A DNA stretch of 64,000 nt from positions 75,820,611 through 75,884,610 of the forward strand of contig CM042150.1 of assembly GCA_023376005.1 (NCBI GenBank), written 5' to 3'. The translations under genes and the position numbers were made by a program. Origin of the DNA: Doryteuthis pealeii (lineage: Eukaryota; Mollusca; Cephalopoda; Myopsida; Loliginidae). The notes under the pieces were generated by a model. That model was not told the DNA's origin. It did not search any database and saw only the letters and a program-made list of their open reading frames with translations. Of this stretch, positions 35,385 through 47,574 are shown one piece after another. Position 1 is the first letter of the stretch. Each line of letters begins with the position of its first letter.

Positions 35385-35700
35385 GCACAAGAATTCTGCA
35401 TACAATCTTAAACAAGGCGTGGAAACAACACCCCATGAGAAAACAGCTGTACAGACACTTGCCACATATCACACAAACCATCTGAGTAAGACAAAAAAGA
35501 CACGCTGGACACTGCTGGAAAAGCAAGGTCAAACACATAAGGGACATTCCTCTATGAAAGCCAGCACATGGGCACACCATTGTGGGCCGTCCAAAAAAGA
35601 CATACATTGACCAACTCTGCTGGATGTTATGCAGTGGACCTCCCGGGGCTATGAGGATAGGGATGGCATTGTCATAGATATCCTTGCAGCTGGCATGACA
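35385..35700 (+). pseudogene. LINE reverse-transcriptase ORF, 3' end
   Basis: A frame interrupted by two stops reads SCTRILHTILNKAWKQHPM, RKQLYRHLPHITQTI, VRQKRHAGHCWKSK and KPAHGHTIVGRPKKTYIDQL. This is the C-terminal region of the same LINE family as 26990-27703. It is followed by a short (GT)n stretch. Inactive. Confidence 0.8.
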
Positions 35701-35774
35701 TGATGATGGTATATATATGTGTGTGTGTGTGTATCATCAACATCACTACCTACAATAAACATCCATTTTCTACA

Positions 35775-35845
35775 ACATCCCGTGTTTGTCTACCTTTCTC
35801 CACATACTGTCGGATTAATCTCCTCATATTTCTCCCATATATATA

Positions 35846-35887
<42 letters not shown>

Positions 35888-35890
35888 TTT
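35775..35890. repeat. Penelope-terminal-repeat-like module ending in (TA)n
   Basis: The sequence ccgtgtttgtctacc...actgtcggattaatctcctc followed by (TA)n at 35837-35886 matches 42020-42110 and 63905-63950. It directly follows the LINE fragment at 35385-35700 and a short (GT)n. Confidence 0.6.
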
Positions 35891-36118
35891 GGTGTGGTAC
35901 AAAGTTTCTTGGTATAAGGTGATTCTAGGCTGGTCCTATTCTCTACCAGTAGTTTGTTGTAGAGTTCAGGTTCCGTTTGGGAGCTCAATGTTTCATTATT
36001 GTAAACAGAGCAAAGTTATTTGGCTAGATACTCATGAGTGGAAATGGTCCATAACCATGATACCCATGGTATTTAAGGCCTTTTTATTCACATATATATA
36101 TATATATATATTATATGG

Positions 36119-36345
36119 AGGTGCGTGGGCTAGTGTCGTGGAAAATGGTCTCGTCGGTTTGAGTTCAATTCCTAGATGAAGCTGTTGGCATTTCACATAG
36201 TGCTAATACCCTTGGGAAAGGTATGAATCCATATATTCTCCCTCCAGCTATGGGTTAAATAGTAGGGCAGACTGGGCTCTTTAACCTTGGGTAGGTAACC
36301 AGTCTAGGAGAGGGATAACTCTGAATTCAAAATTCCTGAGGTCAG
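36119..36345 (+). repeat. SINE-like repeat B, plus strand, near full length
   Basis: It starts with a tRNA-like stretch (gtgggctagtgtcgtgg ... ggtttgagttcaattcctag, box-B-like), then gctgttggcatttcacatag, aatacccttgggaaaggtatg, atgggttaaatagtagggc and accagtctaggagagggat. This is the most complete plus-strand copy and suggests that the family is tRNA-derived. Confidence 0.7.
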
Positions 36346-36821
36346 TCGTTGATTGGGTTCGTGGCATTTCGTGATGCACCAATTCTTTCCTATCGACTGT
36401 GCCAAAAAGTGTGGAATGGTCCTACACAAGCCTTCACCACTATAAACAAATCACTGTGTTGGTTGTTCACTGGATGAACGCTCATGCGTCGAAAATCGAC
36501 GAGAGAGTCCACTTTTTTTTTTTTATATATATATACACCACATATTTAGCAATATTAGCAATATCTTTTTTGTAATTCGTTTTCTCTCTTGAGAGCTGAA
36601 AAATAGTTTAAGATATAAATGAATTATATTACTTTATTTTTAATCCAAAATAACAAAAAATTCTATTTCTGGTATATCAAAGAAATACTTCACATTTGTC
36701 ATTAAATAGTTATCTAGTTTTATTTATAAAGCTTGTGATAAGATAAATTGGTATTTCCATTACATGAGAAGAATCTATCACATAGCAACAGACAAGTCAG
36801 AAAATGAAATATAGAAAATTG

Positions 36822-36862
<41 letters not shown>

Positions 36863-37439
36863 AGAGAGAGAGAGAGACAGACAGACAGAAAGAGAGAGAG
36901 AGAAATCAGTGGTGACTAGGTCATAAATGTTACTCAGGTTTCTAGTATAATTTACTATATGTATAATTTAAGATATAAGAATTTTAGCATCCAACTAGAT
37001 TTTATTTCAAAATACAATTCATCAATTTTCTATCACAGGTTTGCATAGCTAATACCTGACAACTGACCATTCTACAAAAAGCAAAATGATATTTTCTTTT
37101 TATCTGTTGCATTTTTAAAACAAATGTATCTAACCAAGGTTAAACTGTTGTAGTCACCACTAGAATCTTTGAGGTTGATTGCTCAATTTCTGGATCGGAG
37201 GAACAGCTCACAGACCCATACACATACATACACACACACACAAACAAACATGCACAGAAGTAAGATGGGGCTTGAATTTTTGGGACTAGTGACAAAAACC
37301 TTGATTGAAAAAAGTACTCATACTTTTGTCATGGCTTTTGAAATAGGCAAAGGAGAACATGAATGTCAATTTCTCGAAGGTTGTGTTCACAGACCAACCT
37401 CATGCAACAGTTAATGACTGTGATGATTTAAACAAAGGT

Positions 37440-37765
37440 TGGGTTATAAATGGATGAGATTCTCATCAAAGCTTGAGGCGCCAACAAAAATAAGGACGTA
37501 TTAGGATTTGGGCTGGTATTACTAGAGGTATCATGGTTGGTCTATGGAGAGTGCTGGATGGTTTATATAGCCTTCCTCAAGGAGCACCTGGAATCTTGGC
37601 TAAAAAAGCAAAGAATCACCTTCAGGAGAATCATCATAGTTATGCAAAATAATGCTCCTTCACATTCAGCACAAAACTACAGTTTACCTGCAAAAATTAG
37701 GCTTCTAAAAATAATGTCACCAACTTATTCACCCAATTGAAAACTTGTGGAGCTTAGGGAAGTGT
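37440..37765 (+). pseudogene. Tc1/mariner transposase DDE-region fragment
   Basis: The + strand carries IIIVMQNNAPSHSAQ, then about 25 residues later MSPTYSPN, a stop, and, with a shift, ENLWSL. This is the Tc1 catalytic signature (VFQ.DNAPCH.A ... WP..SPDLNPIENLW). The catalytic Asp of DNAPSH is Asn here, and stops and shifts interrupt the frame, so it is a dead copy. It is on the opposite strand from the fragment at 38880-39225, so the two are not one element. Confidence 0.65.
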
Positions 37766-38190
37766 GGAGTACCCTTTCATTGAAATTACTCTCAAGTCAA
37801 TTCTGACCCTGAGTGATAATACCTATTAGGGCCCTATCTATTGGTCAAATATATCTGTTTGAAAATGAGTAGCATTGAATAGAAATACTTGAAACCATAT
37901 CAATTTGCACACAAATGCTTATTATTAAATAAAACTAGTTATTTAAAACCATATAATTGTGTATAAATTATTAGTATAACAAACCATAAACTGTGTGCTA
38001 ATTATTTGTATTAGATAAGAATACTTAATATATAACTATGTGCAAACAATAAATGATTATAAACAAAGAAAAAAGTGCAATGGAACATTCAAAATATTAT
38101 GATTGTAATCAAACCTTTAAAAATGCATCAAATTTTGGTATTAATAACTCATAAGGAGTCAATATGCTATTAAACAACTAAACCAAACCA
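37765..38190 (+). repeat. Dispersed repeat C, plus strand
   Basis: The segment tggagtaccctttcattgaa, ctgaccctgagtgataata, tatttgtattagataagaat and caatatgctattaaacaact. It abuts the Tc1-like fragment at 37440-37765. Confidence 0.6.
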
Positions 38191-38199
38191 ATGCACATG

Positions 38200-38880
38200 C
38201 ACACGCATACACACACATATATATATATATTCAAATAATATATACAATATACATTAACATATAAAAATATATATATAATATCAGAATGTATGAAATTCAT
38301 TATATGCTGACATGTTTTGACAAGAATTTGTTTATACATACAGTATTCTATTTAAAAATATTTTGAAAATAAAACAAAATTATAATAGAAAAAACATATG
38401 TAAACAGTCCATCTTCTTCATTTTCCTTGCTTATTTACGAATATACAATGCACCAAAATAAATCAAACTACTCAAAAAAATATCTTACTCATTTATGACT
38501 TCACCATTACAACAAGAAAACTTGAATATTTTGTTTTGTTGAGTAAGTCCCTCTTTTTCTAAGTAAATATATTTATGCTATTTTAAGGAAAATATTTTCC
38601 ATTTAGCAAGAAAAATAATTTCTCTTTTACACAAGATCAAGGTTCATAAAACTTTAATTATAAAACATTTACTCATTTTTTTTTAAACAAATTAAAACAG
38701 CTTAATAGAAATAGATAAGATCAGAATAGAATAATAAAACAGTTATTCATCACAATCCCATGTTTCTAGCAAAATATGCAAATCAGTCATGAATATATAA
38801 AAAAATCTAAATCTAAATTCATGACTGTTATAATATTGTTTATGTAGTTCCATTGGGTGTTATTTCAATGATAAAAGACT
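38200..38880. other. Unassigned AT-rich sequence
   Basis: Short (AC)n(TA)n near 38200-38230 and A-rich sequence. Nothing else seen. Confidence 0.5.
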
Positions 38881-39225
38881 CCAAATTTAACATATCACAA
38901 TAAACTAGATGTTCCAAACTTTTTTAGAAGACAATAACAAGTACTTCTAGACACTGTTGCTTCTTCAATGCTCCTGAAAAGTGCTCCACTGGTCAGGCTT
39001 TGGTTATTTACAGCTTCAAGTTACATTCTTGATGAAGAAGGTTGGGAAACAACCCTCAAATGACCTATTGGCCCTCTTACATTTCTTTGTAGGAGCTGCA
39101 ACAAATATTTTCACAGTTTGCTGATATCTTCCAATTATTTTGGATATTTTTAATGTAGATTTGTCTTTGAAAAGTTCAGATGTTATAATATCTTTCTCAG
39201 AAGGTGTTAAGTCAAATAAATGCAC
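38880..39225 (-). pseudogene. Tc1-like transposase N-terminal fragment
   Basis: The minus-strand ORF at 39225-39016 reads DLTPSEKDIITSELFKDKST, then LKISKIIGRYQQTVKIFVAA. This resembles the Tc1-type paired-like DNA-binding domain (LT..EK..I..L...KST.EIAK.LGR..RTVK.FV). Further along the minus strand, after a frameshift, NQSLTSGALFRSIEEATVSR fits the second helix-turn-helix (NPLATS...I..SLEEAGV.STR). No DDE domain follows, so this is an inactive fragment. Confidence 0.6.
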
Positions 39226-39229
39226 ATTT

Positions 39230-39443
39230 ATAATAACACCTGCTTATAGTCTGGAGCATTTGTAAATCGTGTTAATATAGCAAATGGCCACCATTTGTTT
39301 CCTGTTGTGCAGAACAATAAAGTTCTGATACAGTCTACACACCTATATATTCCCATTATACTGTGAAAACCTTGTTAAATTTTGACTAGTAGTTTTTGGA
39401 GAAAATGAAAAAATGTTTATGTCATTAATAATTTGAAATGCAG

Positions 39444-39474
<31 letters not shown>

Positions 39475-39679
39475 CAAAAGTCCAGAGAATGAATCTTCCT
39501 TACGACATAGAAGTTTTTTTAAAGAACCTGTCGCAGTTTGAGAGCTCAATGTGTGCTCTTATTGTTAGAGTCACAGAGCAAACATTCGCATCTGATGAGC
39601 TTTGAGAATTAGACACTTTTGTCTAAGCTCCCCAAATAGGCTATAATGTAAAATCTCTAAGTCTTTTGTTATTTCTTTA

Positions 39680-39728
<49 letters not shown>

Positions 39729-39748
39729 GTGTGTATGAAATGTATAAC

Positions 39749-39806
<58 letters not shown>

Positions 39807-40939
39807 TGAATCAGCTAAATAGTTGCAGTCCACACCATCAGTGTTTGGATCCCTTTGGTCAAAAAGTCATCTACAATAGATATGAGATCATCACATGAAC
39901 TTTTCAGCCCACCCTCATACAACAAACTTATGAATAAAACATTGAAAATGTCATATTGATCTTTAATATTTGATGGTCATTTCTATTTAAACCATGAAAT
40001 TTCCATGGTTTCCGTATAAATATAATTCTCAGACTTGGATAATAATGAATCAATTGCTTTGACTAATGTGATTATATTGATAGATTAATTCCCTTTATAT
40101 CAAAGAAGCCATTAGGTCACAGTCCATGAATAATTTTGGGACCAAAATTTTCATTTATTTTCAAATGAACTTGTAGCAAATTTCTCCCATTTTATTTATT
40201 TATTTTTTTTTCGAATCACATAGAAGATTCTTTTTTTGCTTTGTTTAATTTCTAGTTTTTCTCTTCCCAAAAAAACTTTGTATAAAATGACTTACTAAGG
40301 ATCAAAATATTTTTGTGTTGTGAATTAGCCTATAGATCTTAATATTCAACACTTAACCTCTTGATAAAATTGGTTAATGTCTGGTTAGGGGTTATTTTTT
40401 AATCTCTTATTTTTACTGATCTTTGATATTATTGAAATCGGATGCACACACACACACACAAATATTGAACAAACAGATATAAATCTCTATTGATCACTTA
40501 TATTGGAAGTAGATACACACATATACACATACCTATGTCTATATATATTTCAAAAGATAAAATGCACCTACATCATATAAATATGCATATATATACATGG
40601 GTATATAACACATAACAGATGCATGCCTATATACTAAATAGACATTCAGACAATAAAATTTAAATATGTGCATACACACTCATATATTGATATAGACAGT
40701 CCATAGATATTCCATATAATCTATAAAAAAGTAAGCAAATTGAATATCATACCATTTACACTAATGAAGAATACAGCAGTGTCTGAATATTGTGTACACA
40801 TTTTAGAATATATTATATACATATATTGTGCTCCTATAGGCCCACAATATAAAAAATATTTTTCCTAAAAAATATGTAAAATAATAAAAAATATTTTTAG
40901 CACAACATTTTTTTCAATTTTTTTCAACTGGGCTTACTT

Positions 40940-40983
<44 letters not shown>

Positions 40984-40990
40984 TATGTTT
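39230..40990. other. Unassigned AT-rich sequence between (TA)n tracts
   Basis: No exon or known repeat recognised apart from the microsatellites and (ac)n near 40445. Confidence 0.5.
39681..39805. repeat. Two long (TA)n tracts
   Basis: (TA)n at 39681-39724 and at 39755-39800, separated by ttgtgtgtgtatgaaatgt. A further tract is at 40942-40985. Confidence 0.95.
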
Positions 40991-41017
40991 TGAATTTATT
41001 TATATATATCATATATA

Positions 41018-41660
41018 CTAGCAAATATATGCACCCTCCGGGTGCAAGTATTTTAGTTAAATTTTATAATAAAATATGATATTAAATTAGAAAGGCTAAT
41101 GAAACTGAATAAGAATGTAGATAAAAAGATTTTGAACAGAGGGGGTATAATTGAAAAATAGAACAACTTTGAAACTAACTCTTCCATCATTTTCCGTTAC
41201 TCCCGTCTTTCATTGGTAAATTTTCCTAATTAAACTGTTTAGTTAAAATAGGAAGTAAAGAATAATATTACAGTTATTTCTTCTCGTTAAGGGATTTCTT
41301 TTAAGATTTATTGAAGAGATTTTTGCTCATATTCAATAAGATAAGACCAAACAATTAGAAATCAATAATACTAAGCATATATTTATTAAAATCAATTTTT
41401 TAAGATCAATATGCAAATTAGCCTTCCCATTCACACTGTAAACCTCTATTTTGTTGTATATATAAATACAATTGCATGTTATTAGTATGTAGATATGGTC
41501 AACAGTGTAAGTAATGTAAAACAATTTTATTAATAATTGAGGTTTAAATAAAAATAAAATCATGGAGAATATGATGTAAATAACTAAAGGAATTGTGACT
41601 TGTATAGTAATATAGTTTCGGTTACAGACAGACAAACCCACAATCTCCATTATAATAAGA
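41018..41660 (-). mobile_element. Non-autonomous Helitron, copy 3 (minus strand)
   Basis: On the minus strand it starts a|tcttattataatggagatt at 41660 and ends with a perfect hairpin, GCACCC-gga-GGGTGC (41044-41030), then about 9 nt and CTAG (41021-41018) followed by T. It is 643 bp, longer than the other two, with a different interior but the same ends. It lies at the edge of a long TA-rich minisatellite. Confidence 0.8.
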
Positions 41661-41784
41661 TATAAACTTATATATATGTTTTGAATTTATTTATATATAT
41701 CATATATATACTTACATATTGGTTTTATATTAATGTATATATACATATATTATATATTTGTTTTGAATTTATTTATATTGTATG

Positions 41785-41818
<34 letters not shown>

Positions 41819-41869
41819 TTATATTTTTGTTTCAGATTTATATATATATATCATATCATATATTTGTTA

Positions 41870-41909
<40 letters not shown>

Positions 41910-42014
41910 TTAGATTGATATATATATGTATATATATATATATATATGAGAGAAAATATTTTAATAATATACCGAAATGCTTAAGTATTGACACTAAAAA
42001 TTGTTTCCTTATCA

Positions 42015-42310
42015 TAACATCCTGTGTTTGTTATATCTTTAAAATATTTTCTTCTCATATTGTCGGATTAATTTCCTCACCATATTTCCATATATATATA
42101 TATATATACATATATGGTATTTGTGGAAAAGGTGACTTACCGGTGAAAATGGTCACAATGGTTAGTTGATGCAAGTTTCACAATGATAAGAGTACATGAG
42201 TAGAGCAAATTTATTTATAATAACCTACTCGAGTTTCACCATAAAGATCTTCAGGTTTAAATCCACTGGATTAATCAAGATATTGATTAATTGCAGTCGA
42301 TTGCATGTGT
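42015..42310. repeat. Penelope-terminal-repeat-like fragment around a (TA)n tract
   Basis: Left of the (TA)n is the module catcctgtgtttg...tgtcggattaatttcctc. Right of it is tgacttaccggtgaaaatgg...aacctactcgagtttca. Both parts recur elsewhere in the window: the first at 35780-35840 and 63905-63940, the second at 56378-56540. I infer one element family whose terminal repeat contains an internal (TA)n. Confidence 0.6.
42226..42254 (-). ncRNA. Hammerhead-like motif in a Penelope-terminal-repeat-like fragment
   Basis: On the minus strand, CTGAAGA (42254-42248), a 10-nt stem II region with poor pairing, GAAA (42237-42234), CTCGAG (42233-42228) and TA (42227-42226) are arranged as in 56515-56543. 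The surrounding sequence (aacctactcgagtttca..., cttaccggtg...) is a diverged relative of the left half of the 56-kb palindrome. Confidence 0.45.
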
Positions 42311-42354
42311 GTATTTTTTTGCAAAACATTTATATATACTTATATATTTGTTTT

Positions 42355-42434
<80 letters not shown>

Positions 42435-42486
42435 TGTTTTAGATTAATAAATATATATAATATATGTTTTGAATTATATATGTATA

Positions 42487-42518
<32 letters not shown>

Positions 42519-42586
42519 CTTATCTATTCGTTTTATTATATATATATATAATATTTGTTTATATATATATATATATATAATATTTG

Positions 42587-42650
<64 letters not shown>

Positions 42651-42722
42651 TATATATATATATATATATGTTTAGATTAATATATATATATATTATATAT
42701 ACACGAATCTATATTTTTGTTT

Positions 42723-42777
<55 letters not shown>

Positions 42778-42996
42778 GTTTGAATTTATATATATATACT
42801 TATATATTAATTTAAATTAATATATATGTATGAATTTATATGTTTTAGATTAATATATATATATGAATCTATATATATGTTTAGATTAATATATATATAT
42901 GAATCTATATATTTGTTTTAGATTAATATATATATATATATATATTTACTTGTTTTGAATTATATATATAAATATATATATACTTATATATTTGTT

Positions 42997-43039
<43 letters not shown>

Positions 43040-43114
43040 TTAGATTAATATAATATATATATATATATATTTGTTTAGATTAATATAAATATATATATAT
43101 ATATATATTGTTTT

Positions 43115-43151
<37 letters not shown>

Positions 43152-43898
43152 TTAGATTAATATAAATATATATACATATACTTATATATTTGTTTTAGAT
43201 TAATATAGATATATATACATATACTTATATATTTGTTTTAGATTAATATAGATATATATACATATACTTATATATTTGTTTTAGATTAATATATATATAT
43301 ATATATATATACACTAAACAGACTGATATACTTGACAATGGACAAGTTTACTTCTAGCAGAAGAAAACAAAATCATCGAAAAAAAAAATGTTCAGGAATT
43401 GTAGTGACTTTGTCCACTCAATTTTTAGGTTATCTGTCTCAGAATCACTAAAAATGTAATTAACTTTAGAAAACTCAAAAGATCTTTGACGAAATGGACT
43501 GCTTAAAAAAAAGGAAAAGAAATAAAAATAAGAAACATCATAATACTCTTTCCTATAACATTTATATGAAGAAATGTAGGAGAATGTTTTTACTCACCTA
43601 TTTAATCATGTTTCTGTCTATCTCAGTCTGTTCATATCTGTCTATGTATGTATCTTTCTGTCTCAGTTTGTTCATATCTATGTTATTCTTTTTGATTTGA
43701 TGTATAGCTATTTCTCTGAATTTTGAGATGAGGCTTGATAATTAGTATTTTTGGAATTATTCAACTATTGTACTCATCAAGGACAAGATGAAGACAATAG
43801 TCCGAATAATACAAATAATACTAATTGATCTATAGCTATTAAAAGATAAGGTTTGATTGAAACTTTTTAATTGATAAAAAATATATTATTATTTTCAG

Positions 43899-43991
43899 AT
43901 TCAAATCCATTCTTCACCTACAACTGTTCCGAATGGTAATTTCCACTACAATATGAAAGGACAAACTTGGGAACCAGTTGAATTATTAAAA
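43899..43991 (+). CDS. Internal exon of an ADAM17/TACE-like metalloprotease gene
   Basis: This 93-bp exon (31 codons, phase 0 at both ends) follows a good acceptor (attttcag) and ends at a GT donor (aaa|gtatgc). It reads IQIHSSP...HYNMK...W..VELLK. This resembles the ADAM17 segment just before the metalloprotease core, where the human protein has a KSPQ-type turn, then HYNM, then a W..K.LLE stretch. ADAM17 is a type I membrane zinc protease of the ADAM family that sheds ectodomains of membrane proteins at the cell surface. The next exon, at 59467, continues the same alignment without a gap and in the same phase, which is the strongest support. The exon is too short to separate ADAM17 firmly from related ADAMs on its own. 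Upstream exons (signal peptide, prodomain, start of the catalytic domain) were not recognised in the 43.9 kb to the left. Confidence 0.75.
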
Positions 43992-44366
43992 GTATGCTAA
44001 ACTTTTCCTTTTAGTGTTTGCAATTTTGCTTCTTCAACACATTTATTGAGATTTAAATTGAATTTTATCAATTGTTACCTACATGTAACAATTATACTTT
44101 CTTACTTTCAAAAATTAGGTATGACTTCAATTAAGCACATTTCTCCCAAAGATTGTTTGTTTACTTTCACATATATATATATATAAACACGCAAACATAA
44201 GAATACAGTTAAAAAAACGCACACATTCGACCATTTACACCATTTCTGTCATTTAAAAAAAAAAATTTTGTTTACCTGATGAATGCTTTTAGCAGGAAAC
44301 CATTGGTAGTAATATCGTCCCCAAATAAATGAATAAAAGCTAAAACTTTTATTTGCCACTTCATTC

Positions 44367-44414
<48 letters not shown>

Positions 44415-44879
44415 CAAACCTAAAATATGAATAAAGAAATACCTATCTAAGTAATTATTTATATTCAGGTAACTTCAAAAAAAGAATCTTATAAATCCTT
44501 TATAAATTTATAAAATAAATAATGAATTTAAAACATTAATAAGTAAAAGAAATATCAAGATAAATACATACATGCTTTTCTTATTGGGCTTAGTAACATA
44601 GTTAAATAATTTGAATGTACTATAAATACGTATTCTGTTATCGCTGTGTAATTTTAAAAGAGAAAAAGAATTTCAGATATTTCACAATATATATAAAATT
44701 ACAGAAACTTGAATAAATAATAAATAAATACAATTTGATAAAACAAAGTAAAACTCTTAAAAAAGAATGAAAAATGTAGTTCAAATCATTAATAGTGTAA
44801 AGATGTTGCCATCCTCTTAATGAAAAAAAAAAAATGATTTTAATAATAACTTTGACATAATTTGTTAACTTGGTCTTCA

Positions 44880-45365
44880 TTTTGTGATTTAGATTTTGAA
44901 GTGCTTCATTTACTTCAAATGTGAAAAGGTTGTAGATGTCAACCATTTTTTTTTTTTTTGATGGTTGGCTTATTCTGTATCTTCCTGTTGAACCATTTTG
45001 AAATTCCCTGCTCATCTAACATAACATCTCATTGATTCTCCATTTTTCTATTTTTTGGTAAATTGTTGTTTGAAGATTAAAGATCAAAATATTAGCTTTT
45101 GAACCTGCTTTTTGATTGGCTACATTTTTATCCATTTCACTAATAAGAATCCTCTTAGAAGTGACATAATATCAATAGGACTCTGCATCAATGTTTAATG
45201 ACTGCACAAAACTTTGTCATTCAATGATCTGTGCTAGACTAATGGTCAGAGGTGTTGTATCAGTACCATGATCCAAACAAAGGAAATAATTGCACATTAC
45301 TTCAAAGTTAAGTGAGCCATAGCATAATTTAATTAGTTATGAAACGGACAAAAATATTAATTAAA
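44880..45365. repeat. Old intronic duplication, left copy
   Basis: The segment ttgattctccatttttctat, attaaagatcaaaatattag and caaaggaaataattgcacat aligns with 46250-46690 at an offset of about 1.36 kb, at clearly lower identity than the 4.3-kb duplication. Confidence 0.65.
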
Positions 45366-46249
45366 TGATTAGATAAAATAAAAGTTGTTATAGTAGAAAA
45401 AACAAATTTTGATCATTTTTATTGATAACTAGTAGGGATGCCCGATGTTGCCTTGAGGTAAAATGACAATACTAATAGCACAAACAATAATTGATGAAAT
45501 TAAACATCATACAAGATGTGTCAAATGATCAAATTAATCAATCACAATTAAAAAATATTTTTTCTAAAATGTGGAATGAAAACATCTTTATAAAAATGTT
45601 AGTTATTCATTTCATGATTACGAAAAGATTTTATTAAAATTCAATAACTACTTGATTTTCTTGATTTAAAAAAAAAATTTGTTCAGCTTTTAAGATTTTT
45701 TGAATTTAAATAAAACAAACTTCCCTATGCTAAATTTACACTGTGTAAATAACACTGTAAACAAAATTTGTATTTACAAAACATTTTTACAAAGGATTTC
45801 TACAATTTCAATTCAATTGATTGAAACATTGTATATTTTAACAGCATTTTCATAGATTGATTGAAGCAATATAGACTTCAGTTCAACTTTTTCATCTGTC
45901 AAGACAAAAGTTCTGCAAAGAATTTCTACAATAAATTACAATGGACTTCAAGTCCAACAATTCTGTATTTTTATTACTAAATTGACTATTTGAATTTATA
46001 TCTTCATTTTGTTGTTTTTATCAAGTTCAGGCTAGTTCATTTTGTTTGGATTTAAATAACAAAGACCTTATCAAATATTAATTCCTATAACAATTCTTCT
46101 TTATCATTTTACTGATTAGATGTAGTCTCAGTGATTTAAAGGATAAACATTGCAAAAATATTATGTATGCATGACTGATAATGTTCTTTTAATTAAAGGA
46201 AAAAACTTTTTGATGACTTAGATTTGATTTGATAACTTTGATCTTGAAA

Positions 46250-46690
46250 CAGTTGATTTACTTTTAATTTTAAAAGGCAATGGATGTCAGCCACTTTTTT
46301 CTGATTGTTGATTCTGTTGGTATTTTGAAACATGTTGAGGTTTCCTGCTTATCTCACAAAATATAATTGATTCTCCATTTTTTGTTTTATTGGCACAAGG
46401 TCAGTTAAAGGTTAAAGATCAAAATACCAACTTCCTAACCTGGTTTTTGTTTAACTACATTTTTGTTCCTTTCACTAATAAAATATCCTGTTAAGTGACA
46501 CTATGATAACATCATAACATTCTATCAAAGTTTAGAGACTGCAGAAAACCTTGTCATTCAATGGTCAGTGGTTGATATTAGGAACAAATCAGTACCATGA
46601 TTCAGACAAAGGAAATAATTGCTCATTACTTCAAAGTTAAGAATACTGTGGCATAATTTGATTAATAAAATATACAAAGATATTAATCCT
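46250..46690. repeat. Old intronic duplication, right copy
   Basis: The segment ttgattctccattttttgtt, ggttaaagatcaaaatacca and caaaggaaataattgctcat pairs with 44880-45365. It is probably non-coding. Confidence 0.65.
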
Positions 46691-46869
46691 TAGAATATGA
46701 GCTGCTCGTATTTGTGTTGCTACCTAGAAGTACAGACTTAATTCCATCTGGAAAATACATTTCAACATACTATTACCTAGCAACAATACAGCCAATCAGG
46801 CTGTTAATTATGATATTCTATATTTACAGCTATTTTTCAGAGAGGGGGTCATGGGGATGGGGGTATAGT

Positions 46870-47400
46870 GTTCTAAGGCTGATTGGTTTCTGGCATATCA
46901 ATCTTTGAGGATTATTTAATGCCCAAATCATGTATGATATATTCCAATCAATTATATAATTTCAAGTAACTAAGGATCCTTATAAATATATATAGCTTCA
47001 TGCAACTATTCTTAATACAATGAATCTGCACACAGTAATATGGTTCCAGATATTTCAAACAATAATATGGTTTTAAGTAACTAACAATAATAACAATTGT
47101 AAACAATTGTAGCTTCAAGTAACTATTCTTAATATAAACAATTTTTATACAGTTTTATGGCTTCAAGTATCCCTATTCAATATTGATAATTTTTATACAG
47201 ATCTATTTGAAGCATAGATCGGACTCTAATTGGCACTAATCACTCAGGATCAGAATGGACTTGGGAGTATAGGTAATAAAAGGGTAACCCTACACTCCCC
47301 CAAAACTATAGAACAAGAACCTCACCATCAAATGCAATTTAGTGTCATACCCAAGACACCTGTTATATTTTGTAAGGTGGCAGTCTTACTCCTCTGCTAA
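46870..47400 (-). repeat. Dispersed repeat C, minus strand
   Basis: The segment ctggcatatcaatctttgag, caagtaactattcttaatat, tagatcggactctaattggc, ccctacactcccccaaaact and gtcatacccaagacacctg. It is a nearly complete minus-strand copy inside the ADAM17-like intron. Confidence 0.6.
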
Positions 47401-47544
47401 CACCCCCTTGGCACTCTACCAGATGGACTGGCTCATAGCCATAAAATAGCCTATGATGAAAGTAGAGTAGCTAACACCCCCTCGGCACTCTACCAGATGG
47501 ACTGTCTCATAGCCATAAGATAGCCTATGATGAAAGTAGAGTAG
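47397..47544. repeat. Two tandem copies of a 74-bp unit
   Basis: Units starting ctaacacccccttgg (47397) and ctaacaccccctcgg (47471) are nearly identical through tgatgaaagtagagtag. Confidence 0.85.
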
Positions 47545-47574
47545 CTAACATTTATTCTAAGAAGGTTAGGGTTG

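Larger units (their letters stand above)
41667..43310. repeat. TA-rich minisatellite field with a ttgttttagattaata motif
   Basis: Long (TA)n runs alternate with ttgttttagattaata or ttgttttgaatttat spacers. Near the right end the unit is regular at 43 bp (motif at 43147, 43190, 43233). The Penelope-like fragment at 42015-42310 interrupts the field. The many ORFs here are products of the TA repeat and are not genes. Confidence 0.9.

Noticed and set aside
35700..36179. 159-codon ORF
   Set aside because: It runs through (GT)n, (TA)n and a SINE-like repeat; IYIY runs show that it is repeat translation.
39555..39660. Possible hammerhead core (ctgatgagctttgag)
   Set aside because: CTGATGAG is present but there is no GAAA and no stem III or stem I pairing.
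41681..42675. Several ORFs made of I/Y repeats
   Set aside because: Translation of (TA)n only.
45425..45460. Possible Helitron end (CTAG near gggatgcccgatg)
   Set aside because: No hairpin at the right distance and no matching 5' end.
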